DNA from: Chaetorhynchus papuensis
Taxonomy: Eukaryota; Chordata; Aves; Passeriformes; Rhipiduridae
Direction of reading: 5' to 3'
NCBI GenBank assembly: GCA_013396525.1
Contig: VWYX01000838.1
Coordinates: 70,531-134,530 of the forward strand
DNA length: 64,000 bases
Made by a program: the position numbers and the translations under genes. Below are positions 1 through 12,700 of the stretch, piece after piece. Below the pieces are notes generated by a model, which saw only the letters and a list, made by a program, of their open reading frames with translations, was not told the origin of the DNA and ran no database searches. Each line of letters starts with the position of its first letter. The stretch's first letter is position 1.

Positions 1-128
1 TCCAGGCCAGCTTGGATGGGCCTTGGAGCAAGCTGGGATAGTGGAAGGTGTCCCTGCCCATGGCAGGGGTTTGGAACAAGGTAATTTTTAAGGTCCTTTC
101 CAACCCAAACCATTCTGTGATTCTATGA
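1..128 (+). repeat. CR1 LINE 3' end (copy 1), cut by window edge
   Basis: Carries the avian CR1 tail: 'ggatgggccttggagcaa', 'gtggaaggtgtccctgccc', 'ccaacccaaaccattctg', ending in ATTCTATG. It lies antisense to ARID4A, in the intron after exon 21. The left part is outside the window. Confidence 0.95.
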
Positions 129-642
129 AAAATGAGCTACAGAAACACAAACATCCAGATTTCTGTAACAAGTTATAAAATAGTCAAATGCTTGAGAGAA
201 AAACTGGACAAGATTCCTTTAGAAGAACAGCTGTTCTTTAGCATCAAACATTTTTCCATACTTCATAATGGCAATTTTTTTGCCATGAGAAATACCTGTT
301 GTAAGACTTTAAATGTGCCCTCTCCCCAGTTCATAACCAATCCAATATATAAAAATCAGCGTAATGGTAAATATTTAGTAACTGCTGATAGAAATAATAA
401 TTTAGAAGTTTTTCCTAAGTAAGTAATATAAAATAGCCAAGAGATTTCCCAGTTACACTGCTACTGCAGAGCTCAGAACTTCTCTCCAGTTCATCACCAA
501 TAACCAAGAGGAATAAAAATGAGAAACCTTGAGAGGGAATCCCCATCCACTGGAAATTGTTTGTAACAGTGAGAACAGCAGGCTCTTACACATGTTTACA
601 GGACAGGATAACCTTCCCCCTCCTCCCCCTGCAGGAATATAC
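129..642 (-). other. ARID4A: ARID4A intron 21 (5' part)
   Basis: Begins with the donor GTATATTCC of exon 21. AT-rich with no recognisable exon. I looked on the minus strand for the serine/aspartate-rich block that follows NGTG in human ARID4A and did not find it, so the next exon is beyond the left edge. Confidence 0.8.
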
Positions 643-747
643 CTGTTCCATTCTTTTCATTTTTGGCTGCAGCACTGGTTCGCTTTGGAGTTCGCTTTTG
701 CTTTTTTGCCAGTGTTCCACTATTGCTGTCACTGGGTCTTTTTTGAC
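643..747 (-). CDS. ARID4A: ARID4A coding exon 21 (last in window)
   Basis: 105 nt, entered in phase 1 and left in phase 1. It encodes a basic segment ([11 protein letters not shown], then [20 protein letters not shown]) that matches the human block before the C-terminal domain. The KKQKR/PKR cluster looks like a nuclear-localisation signal. Acceptor CTCATAG, donor GTATATTCC. Confidence 0.93.
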
Positions 748-3700
748 CTATGAGAGAAGAAAAAAAATCAAAAATAAAACATAAGACACCTCAAATACTT
801 CTGCTATTAAAAAGCTCTTTTTATAAGCAGCAAAGAAGTCTAAAACCAGACAAGCTGAGAGAGTTGAGGCTGTTCAGTCAGGAGGAGGCTCAGGGGAGAC
901 CTTAGAGCCCCTTCTGGGGTCTAAAGGGGCTCCAAGAGAGCTGGACTTGGGACAAGGGCCTGGAGTGACAGGACAAGGGGGAATGGCTTCCCACTGCCAG
1001 AGGGCAGGGTTAGATGGGATATTGGGAAGGAATTCTTTATTCTGAGGCCCTGGCACAGGTTGCCCAGAGAAGCTGTGGCTGCCCCATCACTGGCAGTGTT
1101 CTAGGCCAGGCTGGATGGGGCTTGGAGCAACCTGGGACAGTGGAAGGTCTCCCTGCCCTTGGCTGGAATGAGATGGACTTTGAGGTCCCTTCCAACCCAA
1201 ACCATTCTGTGATTCTATAACCAGAAGACAAAACAAACCAGCCATTTTTAGCCAATTGACACCAGTCTCCAGACACCTCCCGCAATGATTCCAGCAGGGA
1301 ATGACTCCTCCAGGAAATGCTCACCTTTCTCTCCCATCTCCCTCTCCTGCCCAGCGATGCTGCAATTGCTCGACGTGGTACTGGCTTCGAATCCGTTGGC
1401 AGATTCACTCTCACAGAGACCTTCCTGAGACTCCTCTGCCACGCTGTCCACCTCAATGGTCATGTCACTCTCACTCTTGATGCTGCGGGACTCGTCCTGG
1501 CTGAGGGCCAGGGGAGAGGCCACCGGGAAGCTCGAGGGGACGCTGGGGGCTAAGGCAGAGGGGGCAGAGTTGGAAGCAGTGGGGTCTGGCTTTTCTGCTA
1601 GTGTGTCTTCACTGCTGCTCTTCTCCTTCTCATCCAAGTCATCCAGGTCTACTTCATGGCACAGCAACGTTTCAGGACCGATCTGAGGCATTGTGTCATC
1701 CTCATCTTTTAAGGGAACGCTCTCGCTCGCTTCGGCCGGACGTTGGAAGTTGTCATTCCTCAGCTCCGGGCCGTGCGGAACCGACTCCGCCACCAGGGAT
1801 GGCATCTCCTCGTTTTCAGTTCTGAGGGACTCCTCAGCATTCAGCCCTCTACATTCCTCTGCTCCAGTACATTCAGTGGTCCTCTCTTCAGATACAATAT
1901 TTGGCACTTCCATCTCACTCTCTCGCCGGTTTCTCTTCTCGGGTGATGCCTGTTCCAAAGTTTTCCTTTTCAAAAGCTTCTTATCTTTTGTGGAAGGTTC
2001 TGTTTCACTTTCAGTAGTGCTGGAAAGGTCTTTACAGTCCAAGGAAGACACATCTAATCTTTCAGGTTCTGTAAGAGACTCATTTGCCACCTCTTCCTGG
2101 CCTCCTGGTGCAATCTTTGCATTCTCTAATGACGGATCTTTTGTCTTGCTCCTTCTCCCTTTCCCCTTAGGTGATTTTTCAACCTCTCTTTTGATTTCTT
2201 CCATTTGATCCGTTTTATTTCCAAAAATTTGAACAATTTGTTCACTTTCCTCAACTTCCAGTTTCAGTGTTTCTAGTGGCTGTACTTGAGTCCTGTCATT
2301 TTCTTTCAAAGCATGAGAAATCTTTGGGTTTTCCTCATCCAGCTTCTCATCACGCAGTTTTTCGCTTTTTTCCAGTTCTGAAATTTCTGGAGAAAATTCT
2401 TCATTCAAATTCTTTTCAGATGACTCATCTGCTTCACTGTCAGATGTGCCAGAGTCTAAAAAAATTTTGAAAAAAAGCAAAGAGCACCCTAAATAATTAA
2501 TTACAAAGTGACTCCTTGTTTGAACCTCACAAAAAAGCCCTATTTTCAGTAATCTGTGGTGTCAACATCAGTTTACAGTAATAATTTTAAACTTAAAGAA
2601 TCCTGCATTATTCAACACACTTGCTACAGTTCTAATTTTACCTAAAATTTCTACAAAACTGCAGAGTAGTGGTGCTGTCAGAGTTGAGGGAGCATCTGGA
2701 TGATGCTCTTTAACTCAGATGATTTAGTTCAAGTCTGTGACTGTCCTACTACTATTTCCCAAATAATCCAATACAAATGAATTACATTTTATAGCAGCAA
2801 AAATAGTTTTACAGATTCTCCTGATCCCATGGATATTGCCTTCTCCATGTGACAGTACAAGACCAAAAAACAACACTTCTCCCCTCCATGCAGAGAAAAA
2901 AAACCCAACCCAAAAATAAAACCCCTCTACACCCCAATATGGACATTTCATTGCTAAACTATTGTACAAATGATGCACCACACAGAGAGCAGGCATTAGT
3001 ACATTACCAGATTATTCAGGGATCTGTACTAAAAGGAGACAGTGATTTCACTTCAGTTCTTGTTCAGAGAGGCTTAGAAATACCAAAGATGTTGCTGCCA
3101 TTTGTGTATAATTAACTGCTCTGCTGGATGATGTAGTATTGAGGTTGAAGACTTAATTAGCACAATAAAGACTATCATTATAGCACTGGATTTGGTCTGT
3201 TCAGGACTGAAAGGCTCTGGCTGAAGAACATGGAATGACTTGTACAGTCACTGCTCTTCTGTGAGCAAACTGTGCTCCTCAGCAGTGTCACCTCAACTAC
3301 TTCCTCAATAAAATTTACAAGGAGAAAGGAAAAAAAAAAACAACAACAAAAAACCCCAAAAAAACTAAAAAAGAAGGTAAAAAAAAAAAAATAAAAACCA
3401 AACCTCTGTTCAAAAAAGGTATTGAAAAAACCTCCATAACATACACAGGGCTGAGATCACTCACCGTTTGATCCTCTATCAGAATCAAACATTCCTGAGC
3501 TACGTCTCGTCTGCCTGCGAGGTGTTGCTAAAATTAAAATCGAAAGAATTAATGTTGGTGGAGCGGAGGGAGCGCCGAGCGTTTGTGCTGTGCCGGTGCC
3601 AGCGCCGAGGGGCAGAGCAGGGACCTCTGAGCTCACATGCAGCTCTGGGCACAGCACCACCAGGGCAGCACCAGGGCACCACCAGGGCAGCACCAGGGCA

Positions 3701-6700
3701 GCACCAGGGCACCACCAGGGCAGCACCAGGGCAGCACCAGGGCACCACCAGGGCAGCACAGGGACCCTGCGCTCCGGCTGGGAACGGTGGGGAGCACACG
3801 CTGCTCCCTGCACCTCTGGAGCTGGATTTACCTTCGCTGGTGGGCGTTTTGGGGAGGCTGCAGGACGTGTTGGATGGAAGAGTGGATTTCAGAGGGGGCC
3901 GCCCACGCTTGGATTTTTGTTTCTCCTCATCCTTCTTCTCGTCCTTTTCACCGTCTTCTTTATTCTGCAGGGGAAACAATGGATTTTTATTATTGTTTCA
4001 ATGTTGATTAGCAAACCTTTTGCTCTATTAAAAAACTACACCGTGGACTGAATAACTTTCTTTTTTGTTTTTTTTTTTTTTTTTAAACAGAGACAGTGCT
4101 AGCCATTCAATACAGTACTACAAACTTATTGAAATTATTACTTTTGTTTTTTTCTTCTGTTTTCTCTTTGGTCCTCCTTTTTCCACAGGCCAGATAATCC
4201 GATCAGCTTTCACCCATTCATCATACCTGAAAGGGAATAACAACATGCTGTTATCACTGCACATAAAAATGTTGTTTGAAAAGGAGGATTAAAACACTTG
4301 AATTACACAAAATATTTATTAGGTAGGAAAAGGCCAACACCAGGCTGGATGGAGCTCAGAGCAAGCTGGTCTAGTGGAAGGTGTCCCTGCCTGTGGCAGG
4401 GGGGTGGAATGAGAGGGGCTTTAAGGTCCCTTCCAACCCAAACCATTCCATAATAGCAGAACATGTGTTTACAACACGTGCAGTATCGGGCCTCAGAAAG
4501 ATTAACGACATTTCTAGTCCAGAAAAAAAACTTATGGGATGAGGGAGTGGAGGTACAAACTTCCTTGTCTCTCACCAGCAAAGCCCTGGAACACTCAGGG
4601 GACTGACTCAGCTCTAAAGTGTCAGTTATTCCACACCATACACATCAGACAGTTTTCACCACACCATGCCTCAGCAGGAAAATGCACTTTTTTTTAAAAG
4701 GTAAAGTTTTTAAATTATGGCAACAAACTGGATGAGATTCTCGAGAGCACAAATACACTAATGCTCCTCAAGATCTCCTGAGGTACTAATAAGGTAAAGG
4801 GACACCTATAAATATTTGGGGAATATTCCCACACTCAAACTTCATGTTGCCACATAAAGAAATTTGCCTATGGATTTGGAATACCATGAGTTATACACCA
4901 GGAGTATATAAAGTAGTATAAAGATTGGCTACCAGGAGAAGCATTTTTACAAGCACAGTTAACGTTCAATACAAGAATATATTTTGTTGTCAAAATTCCA
5001 GTGCTTAATACACTTAATTGTAAATATCTTCACCATTCTCAATGACTCCTTTGAAAGAAAGCCTGCTAGTGCTAACACTGACAGACACAGTAAATATGAG
5101 GGATACTCCTGGAAGGAGTGAGGATTACTAAGGCAGATGGACACTTGGAAAAATACAAGTATATGCTGACATTTCAATGCAACACCATGAACAGAATCAC
5201 TAACATTGAAAAGTGTGAAGGAGTCAGAGCCTGTTATGTTGATAATTCAGTCTGGAGCCACACCACTGACCAGCTCTCGCTTTATTTCCTTAAAAACAAA
5301 AATTTCTTTTGCAAAAGCCTTTGAACAAAGAAATGAAAGGCAATTTGTCATCCTCACCTTACATTCCAACCATAGTAATGAACTAAATATAAAACTTCTC
5401 CATCATCAATTTCTGTGCTTTTAATACTGGCTTCATAAATTTTTTGAGTCTTTCCACGTCCATATTTTACTTTCACTTTGGTTCCAGTCAGGCAGGGTTC
5501 TGTGTCCTCCTCATCCTCTTCACCTTCTGATTCTCCTTTGTTCTCAATTTCTTCCCTGCAGTGAAAGGCCCACTAATTAGTGACAATCATATTTTAATAT
5601 TTAAAGAGAATAGTCAAGGTAGAAAAAGGCTGCAAGAAAAAAATAAATTCAATTTCTGCACCGTGTCCTGTCTCTGAAGCTTGCTCAGAAACACATTTTT
5701 TAGATCAAGAACAGGACTTCGGGAGAATAGGGCTAAGTGCCAAAAATATCCAGAAAGTTATATTAAAATTTAAACACAATTTAGAAAGCGTACAACTACC
5801 TCAAAGCTTAAAGATTATTTTTTAAATTAATATTTTGATAATACAAAGAGGAATAAAAGTTAACTCAGTGTATGTCTCCTGAACAGGATAGGAAGAACTA
5901 ACTTCAGTTCTTGAAATACTTGATTTTGACACATTATTTATAGAAAAGGGCTCTTTTACAATTTGCTCATCAGGCTACAGTTTGAAATGCCATCATAGTG
6001 ATCCTCTCATGGACACAAACACCATTCCATTGGAAAAAACCACACTTACAAAAGTGTTTAGCCAAGCTTAAGAGTGTCTGCACAGCTCTTATTAGATACA
6101 TCCACCTCTTAGTACACCTATAGCTACTATTTAAATATTATACTCAAACATATTTTCAAGAATTACAACCTAACCCAATTTTAGCTATAATTACCTCCCT
6201 ATTTAAGGGAGAATTTAGCATAACTTAGAAGTTAAACTACCAAAAAAGTCAGCAAGAAAGAGAATGCTGAAAAGGACTATGGGCTTGCTTTTAATGAAAT
6301 ATATTTACTGGCCTTCAGTGAAAGATCAACTATCTTGTGGCAAGCAACTCAGAGGACAAGCAACACGCACAGAGCTTAAAGAAAACTCTTTGATGCCTGC
6401 ATCAACTGACACACAATAAAAACAAGGAGCCTGTAGCTTCACCAGCCATCAGCAAACACTTAAAAGCACAGGAGAAGAAGGATTTGCCATTTCTATTTCA
6501 ACTGCCCAGGGAAGTATCTTCAGGCTGCTCCCATCCTCACAGCATGTGGCAGACTCACAGCCTGGTCAGCTTGGTGTCTGGAGGTATTGGTGTGATAAAA
6601 CACCAACACAGCCTTGGCAGGTAAAATGGCAGTGAAAAATACTGCCTGGCATCGACCACAAAGAGATGCTTCCATAAAGTACAGCAGGCTCTATGGGCCT

Positions 6701-9700
6701 GAAATAAAATGTTCCCTTCCCTGCCTGTCTGAGTGAATTAGCTTTCTGATTTTCACACTTTACTAAGATCAAGTCTATGTCCTCCTGCCTGAAGAACAGC
6801 TCAATCATGGCACAGAGAAACTCAAAGGAAGGTGATACAAGTTAGCGTTTACCTCTCCCTCTGCCTCTCTTCCTCTTCATCTGACTCTTTATCAGAATCC
6901 TCCTGCTTTTTAATTTTCTTCTCTTTTTGCTTTGGTGTAGTTTTCTTCCCTAGTGGAGTTTCATTTTCTTTCTTTTCTGCATTCTCGGGTGTTTCTTCTA
7001 CATCTTTGTTTTCTTTGTTACTGTCTTTTAATTTGTCTTGGGTTTTATCCTCTTCACCATCTTTTTTAGCAGGGGTTGCATCACGGGCAAGCCTTCTTCG
7101 TCCCTGGAACAGAAATAAGATCGGTTTAATGACTCCTGTCACCTGCTTTCTCCAGAACCTCTCCAAATCTCAGCAAAAACATGACACATGCAACTCCTGT
7201 AGAGAAGAAAGGCTGGAGGTGACAAAAACAACAAAATATTAAGATCAAAGCTTGAAGTTTCCATATCTGCTTCATCTGGAATAAAGAGGATGAGTTTCTG
7301 ATTAACTGCAGGAGGATTTCAGGACATTTGTTTGGACCTGTAACGTTTGTTGCTCTGATACAATGAGCCAAAATGTCTTGTTCACCTACAGCAACACATT
7401 ATTTAAAGTGCTTGTATAGGAGTACTGAGAGGAGACATCTTCTCCTCAGCATCTTCAATCCTGACAGTCACCTGTGGACATCCCAGGCAGAAATGTGTCA
7501 GCTTTCAAAAAACTTTAAGTATCCAACTTTAAAAGGCACTCTGAGTACTCAGGCAGTTGCTGCCTGGGACTATCTGCGAGTGATTCTTGGAGATTTAGCA
7601 CAAGATTATCTTTTAATTTATTAAAAGTCTCTTGATAGGATCACTGCTTTTTAGTCAGAACAAGGAACCAATTATTAAAAAGACAAAAATTCTTACATTT
7701 TTTTTATCCTTTTTTTTGAGTGTCCTCAAAAAGAAAAACCAACTCAAAAATAAATGAACAAACTAAGAACGAAGCTAATGCACATCAGGAAGTTCACCGA
7801 GGCTGATGCAGCTTGGAACAACCATTTCCATTTAGATAGAAATATAATACATAATAGAAGTCTCAGCTTGTGTTTACACCATGTCCTTTCATCTATTGAT
7901 TTATAAGGCCATATATTTGCTTGAAAAGCTGCTTTGCAAGAAGTACTTTAACAGAATGACATTTTAGTCGAACAGAATCCTTAGAACTCGAACAATTTAA
8001 AAGTAGCAATTCTTGTCCTTCAGCAGTCATGCTCTGTTAAGGAACACAAAATGTTCTTTTAACATAATTAATTGAGTGCTACAGTCATATTCCAATACCT
8101 CCAAAGTACTGCTTGTATTCTCTATGGTGTTCAGTATCCACCAGCTCATGGGTCACTGGCCTGATCTATGTAACTACTAATGCAACCCTCACCTCTACCG
8201 TATTTAAAGACAAATGAAGGCTAAACTTAATTGTTCCTCCCTCTACTTTTGTCTATATACTGTAATATTTGAGTGGTTTTTTTTATTAGAAGAGAGACTG
8301 TGATAAAAACCAACTCAGAGAAATGGGTCTTCCTTTGATTCTTAGATCCATAGCAGGTTTTTATATTCCTGTTTCTTTCCAGAAGGCTCCAGGTTCCATG
8401 TGCCTGCGGAAATGCTCACCCACAACCAAGACTGTCCTGCTGTGTTTCCCTGTTCTGATGATACACAGCTCAAAGCAGCTCCCAAGCCATCCCTGAAGCA
8501 CAGCACATCCAACACAGCCCGAGCAAATCCCACACATGGTGTGGAATATGAAGGAATAATCAAACCTGATGCTGTTTCCGGGTAGAACATAATTAACAGT
8601 TAACACTCCCAGAACTCCACACTTGTACAAGTGCACCAATTCCAACAGGCAATTGCTCCACAGGGAAAACTCATTATGGAAACTGTTCACTGTACAAAGG
8701 GGCTTTGTTAAGGACTAAACACAAATCAGTTCAAACCACTCACCCTCGGGGATCTTAGCTCAACTTCTTCTTTCTCACTTTCACTGCTGGAATAATTTTC
8801 TTCTGCTTCTTTTTTAACTTCTGTTGGGGGCATTTTTTGTTCCTCTTTCACGCTCTCCTCCATTGGTTCCACGTGTTTCTGTGTGTTTTCTACCACTTTT
8901 GGTTCATTGTGATGGATGGTCCTAAACTGAATGTTTGCAGAACGGCAGTACTCTTCAAAACCATAAAGATACCTACAGACACAAGTAAGGTCCCATTTAT
9001 ATTTAATGGTTTATTCTCTATTTATTGAGGTGCATAAAACCTATTTTCCTGCTCAGTAACTTCAGGAAAATTAAAAAAAAATAAAAACAACAACAAACCA
9101 AACCAACCCAAATAAACAAAAATATAAAAGCTAGAGAAGATTTTGAAATGAAACAACTTTGCACACAAGTCAAATGGTGAAAAAGAATACAGAGAGGTGC
9201 TTCCCACATATTTAACTTCATCCCCAGACAGTTAAGAATTCATGACAGTAAAGCCATGCATGAGCTTGTACTCTGGTAACTCCTGTGCACACTCTAATCC
9301 AGTTACAGGTGAGAGAGGTATGAATTAGCTTATTCCTCAAAGAATTAATATGCAAATTACAACACACTATCAGTCTCACAACACATTTTCATGTGTCCAA
9401 ACAACATCATCATTATTTCCACTGTAACAGCAACCTAGTAAACACTTGCCAATTACTCTTTCTAAGATAAACACTATTCTCTGTAAAATACAGACCTTAA
9501 ACATGTGCCCAGTTTAAATCCCACTGAAGATAGTCTCAATACTGTCATCTTCATCAAATTAACATGAGTTGAGTCATTAGTCATCCCTATTTCCAAATTT
9601 CCTTAGGTTTGAGTCAAGAGAACCTCATTCTTCCCTTTACTCAAAAAGCCCAATTGCTTCGTGTCAAACTTCCAGGAGGATAAATAATAAAAATAATTTT

Positions 9701-12700
9701 TATTTAGAAAATGAGCATGAAAAATGTCATTCCTAAAAGGTTTCCTATTCAAAAGTTACAACACAGCTGAAAAGCGAGGGTCAGAAGAAAGATTTATGCA
9801 TTTGTTCATGATTTTACTACTTAGTACTGTCACATCCACCATAGCAATGCACACAGTTAAGCCCTAAAGCCATTATTCTACAAATTCTGCAGAGATTAAA
9901 TGTAAATATACAATCTGAAACATGTCTTTTTACAGTCAACATCTTTCATGAACTTAAAGCAATTGGTATAAAATTTTCCTCAATGCATACGAAATCTAGA
10001 GATTGAGCAGTCCATTCCTGTTAATTGCCTTAACTTGCAAAACTCAATCTGCCAAAGCTTATTTTATAAATTTCACTGTTGTCCTCTGAAATTGCATCAG
10101 CACATGAGGAAAGTGAAAGTTTCTTGATAAGGAAATGAGCAGGATTCTCATGTCTTGGAGCAACAGGAACTTGCACAGCCCTGAATACTCCCTCCTTTCC
10201 TCCACCATTTCAATCCTCAGCACTGGAAAATGCTCAGAATTGTTCATTAACTGAAGGATATCAGCTGCTGTCTCCAAACTATCAAAAATCTATTCAATAA
10301 TGTACAGGCTACTACTAGGAAAAAAGAAAGATCAAGTGTTTTCACCATTATCCAATATGAGGACTTACTTTCTATAAGCAGTTTTTACATTGTAGGAAGC
10401 AGCTGAGTTCAAAATAGGAATGCCAAGGTCCATATAAATTTGCTTCCATACAGCACCACTCTCAATCTTTGGGGGGAAAAAAAAAGAAGAAGGGAAATTT
10501 ACAGGTTTTGTTTAGCAAGAACATTAAAGAATAATATCTAACAGAGCCACAAGGCAAAGCCTTTTTAACCATTGAACAGTTTGGGTTGGAAGGGAACTTA
10601 AAGCCCATCCAGTGCCACCCCCTGGCATGGGCAGAGACACCTCCCACTATCCCAGGCTGCTCCAAGCCCTGTCCAACCTGGCCTTGGACACTGCCAGGGC
10701 TGGGTATCCACAGCTTCCCTGGACAACCATTTATAGATATGAGTGAATAGACATTATTTAGTACAGGGAACATCCAACACTTACATTGTCACACCCACCC
10801 TGCTGATAAACCAGTCTAAAAAGTTTGAAGAGATTAAGGTCCTTGTAGCCCAGAACTGGTGGTTTATTGATAGGAGTACCTGAATAAAACAAAATAGAAA
10901 CAAGTTATCCCAAAGAACAGCAAGTTGCCTCTTCCACTCCTTTAGCACACATTTGATTACAAGCATCTTTCTGCATTTTAAGATCTGTAATGATTTAAGG
11001 CATGTCCCAAGTCAGTTGTTTCCAATCACCAGTTAAGGCATCACCCTCTTTTGAGGGCATCATTACGTCTGGGTGGTTTATCAGCCACCCAGGTTTATTA
11101 AAAACCCCCATCCACCTGGCTGCATCCACCCACTGCTCCTCTCGTGAGCAGCGAGGACAGCCGCAACTGCAGGAAGCTCCAGAGAGCACCTGAGGAATGC
11201 TGGAATAGAGCAACGTGTGAAGAGATGAACTCAATACACCGTGGGCTGAAAGGAACGAGGAAGAAGCAGAGACGTTGGATTAGGAAGAGAAACTCAGGCA
11301 AATCGTAGAGTGTGGAAAAGCACAGGGCCCTAAGCAGACATGAATATTTGGGACAGTTCCAGGGAAAAGAAAGAACTCAAATCAGCTGAGTGGCAGTGAC
11401 ATAAAGAACAGTAATTATTCGCAAAAGGAGAAACCAAAAGTGACTTAGGGCAAGTGGCTGCATACGTAGACAATAATCCTCCCAGAAAGGAAGAATATCA
11501 AACCTCCTCCCTGCTGCTTCATATCTTCCTTCATCTTCATGCAATTATACTTGGAATCATTAAAATAATTGTATAGGACTTTGGGAATACTGTCATGATT
11601 CCAAGAATCAAAACATTTATACTGAGAGAACAGAATGTAGAACTAATCTGGTGGGAACAGAAATCTTTATATAAGGACAGAGAAGAAAAATAAAAAGCAA
11701 ACAGGCAGGGGAAAGTCCCAGTCCTGAAAAAGTCCTGTACATTACTGAATCCACATACTGGCTTAAAGAACATTTCATGGACTGAGTCTTCAAATTCAGC
11801 ACACAAATGCTCTCCTCTTTTGCCTTCACAAGTTCCTGCCATCCCTACTTGTTTCGTAGTCTATGAGTGCTTAAGAAAGAGAATGAGAAAGGAGGAAAAC
11901 AGCAAAGGGAGAAGAATCAGGCTACGTCCAAGGAAAATTGTTGATTAGCCCAGCAGCAGAGTGATTTTTTTTTTTCCCCCTCAACTTAGCCTTTTATTCC
12001 CCTAAGGCAGGCTACTCTCCAGAAACACTGGTTATATACACAGGAGGCCTCAAAATTACATGGGATGAGCTCCAGAACACTTTGCTACAATACATGCTCA
12101 ATTTCTAAACCTGTGATAAGAACTGGCAATACTGAACAGCTTTTGAACTGTTCTTCTGTGATTCTGTGGTCTAGAACACACCTCAACAGAAGGGATACAG
12201 ACCCTCTTTTACAAAGGCAGCCTGATTTCCCCATTAATTTTAACAACCTCCCCCCCTCAAAAAAAAGTAAGGGGGAAATATTCGGACTCTACAAGCACTT
12301 CATGTTTTACTCTGAGCTCTGGTTTCTTCAAATTCAAATACATCAACATTTTCTGTACTCTATGCTGCTATGGAAATATCATTCATGTAACTGCTGTCAA
12401 GAGTAAAGAAAGATTAAAAAAAAAGGGAAAAGGGCACCTGTAATCTACCTCCACACCGAGGCTACTGCAGGATGAACACAATATTTGAAATACAGGATTG
12501 AAATGGTGACTTCATGAGTAAAATGAATAAAACTAATATACTCTGAAAGACAAAACTCTTTGCAGGCTTGAATATATTTTTTAAGAAAGAGGCATAAAAC
12601 CTTCCATTTTAGTGTCAGTCTCATCACAACTGCAAATGCAAATGCCTTATGCAACAGCAGCTCTCCCAAGCAGCAGGTACATCCTGCTCCCTGTGCAGAG

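Noticed and set aside
1385..1396. tRNA B-box-like TTCGAATCC
   Set aside because: Lies inside ARID4A coding exon 20, with no A box or cloverleaf around it.
874..1456. Open frames over and next to the CR1 copy at 850-1,219
   Set aside because: They read degraded CR1 3' sequence or run past the donor of exon 20; no intact LINE protein is present.
1456..2208. Plus-strand open frames up to 171 codons
   Set aside because: Antisense shadows of the large ARID4A exon 20, biased by its serine/glutamate-rich codons.
3457..4051. Several overlapping open frames of 118-179 codons on both strands
   Set aside because: Created by the stop-free 33-bp minisatellite and by exon 18. Only the exon 18 and exon 19 parts, on the minus strand, have splice and homology support.
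12145..12175. Possible CR1 remnant (TTCTGTGATTCTGTGG)
   Set aside because: Only the short terminal repeat is present without the diagnostic upstream tail.
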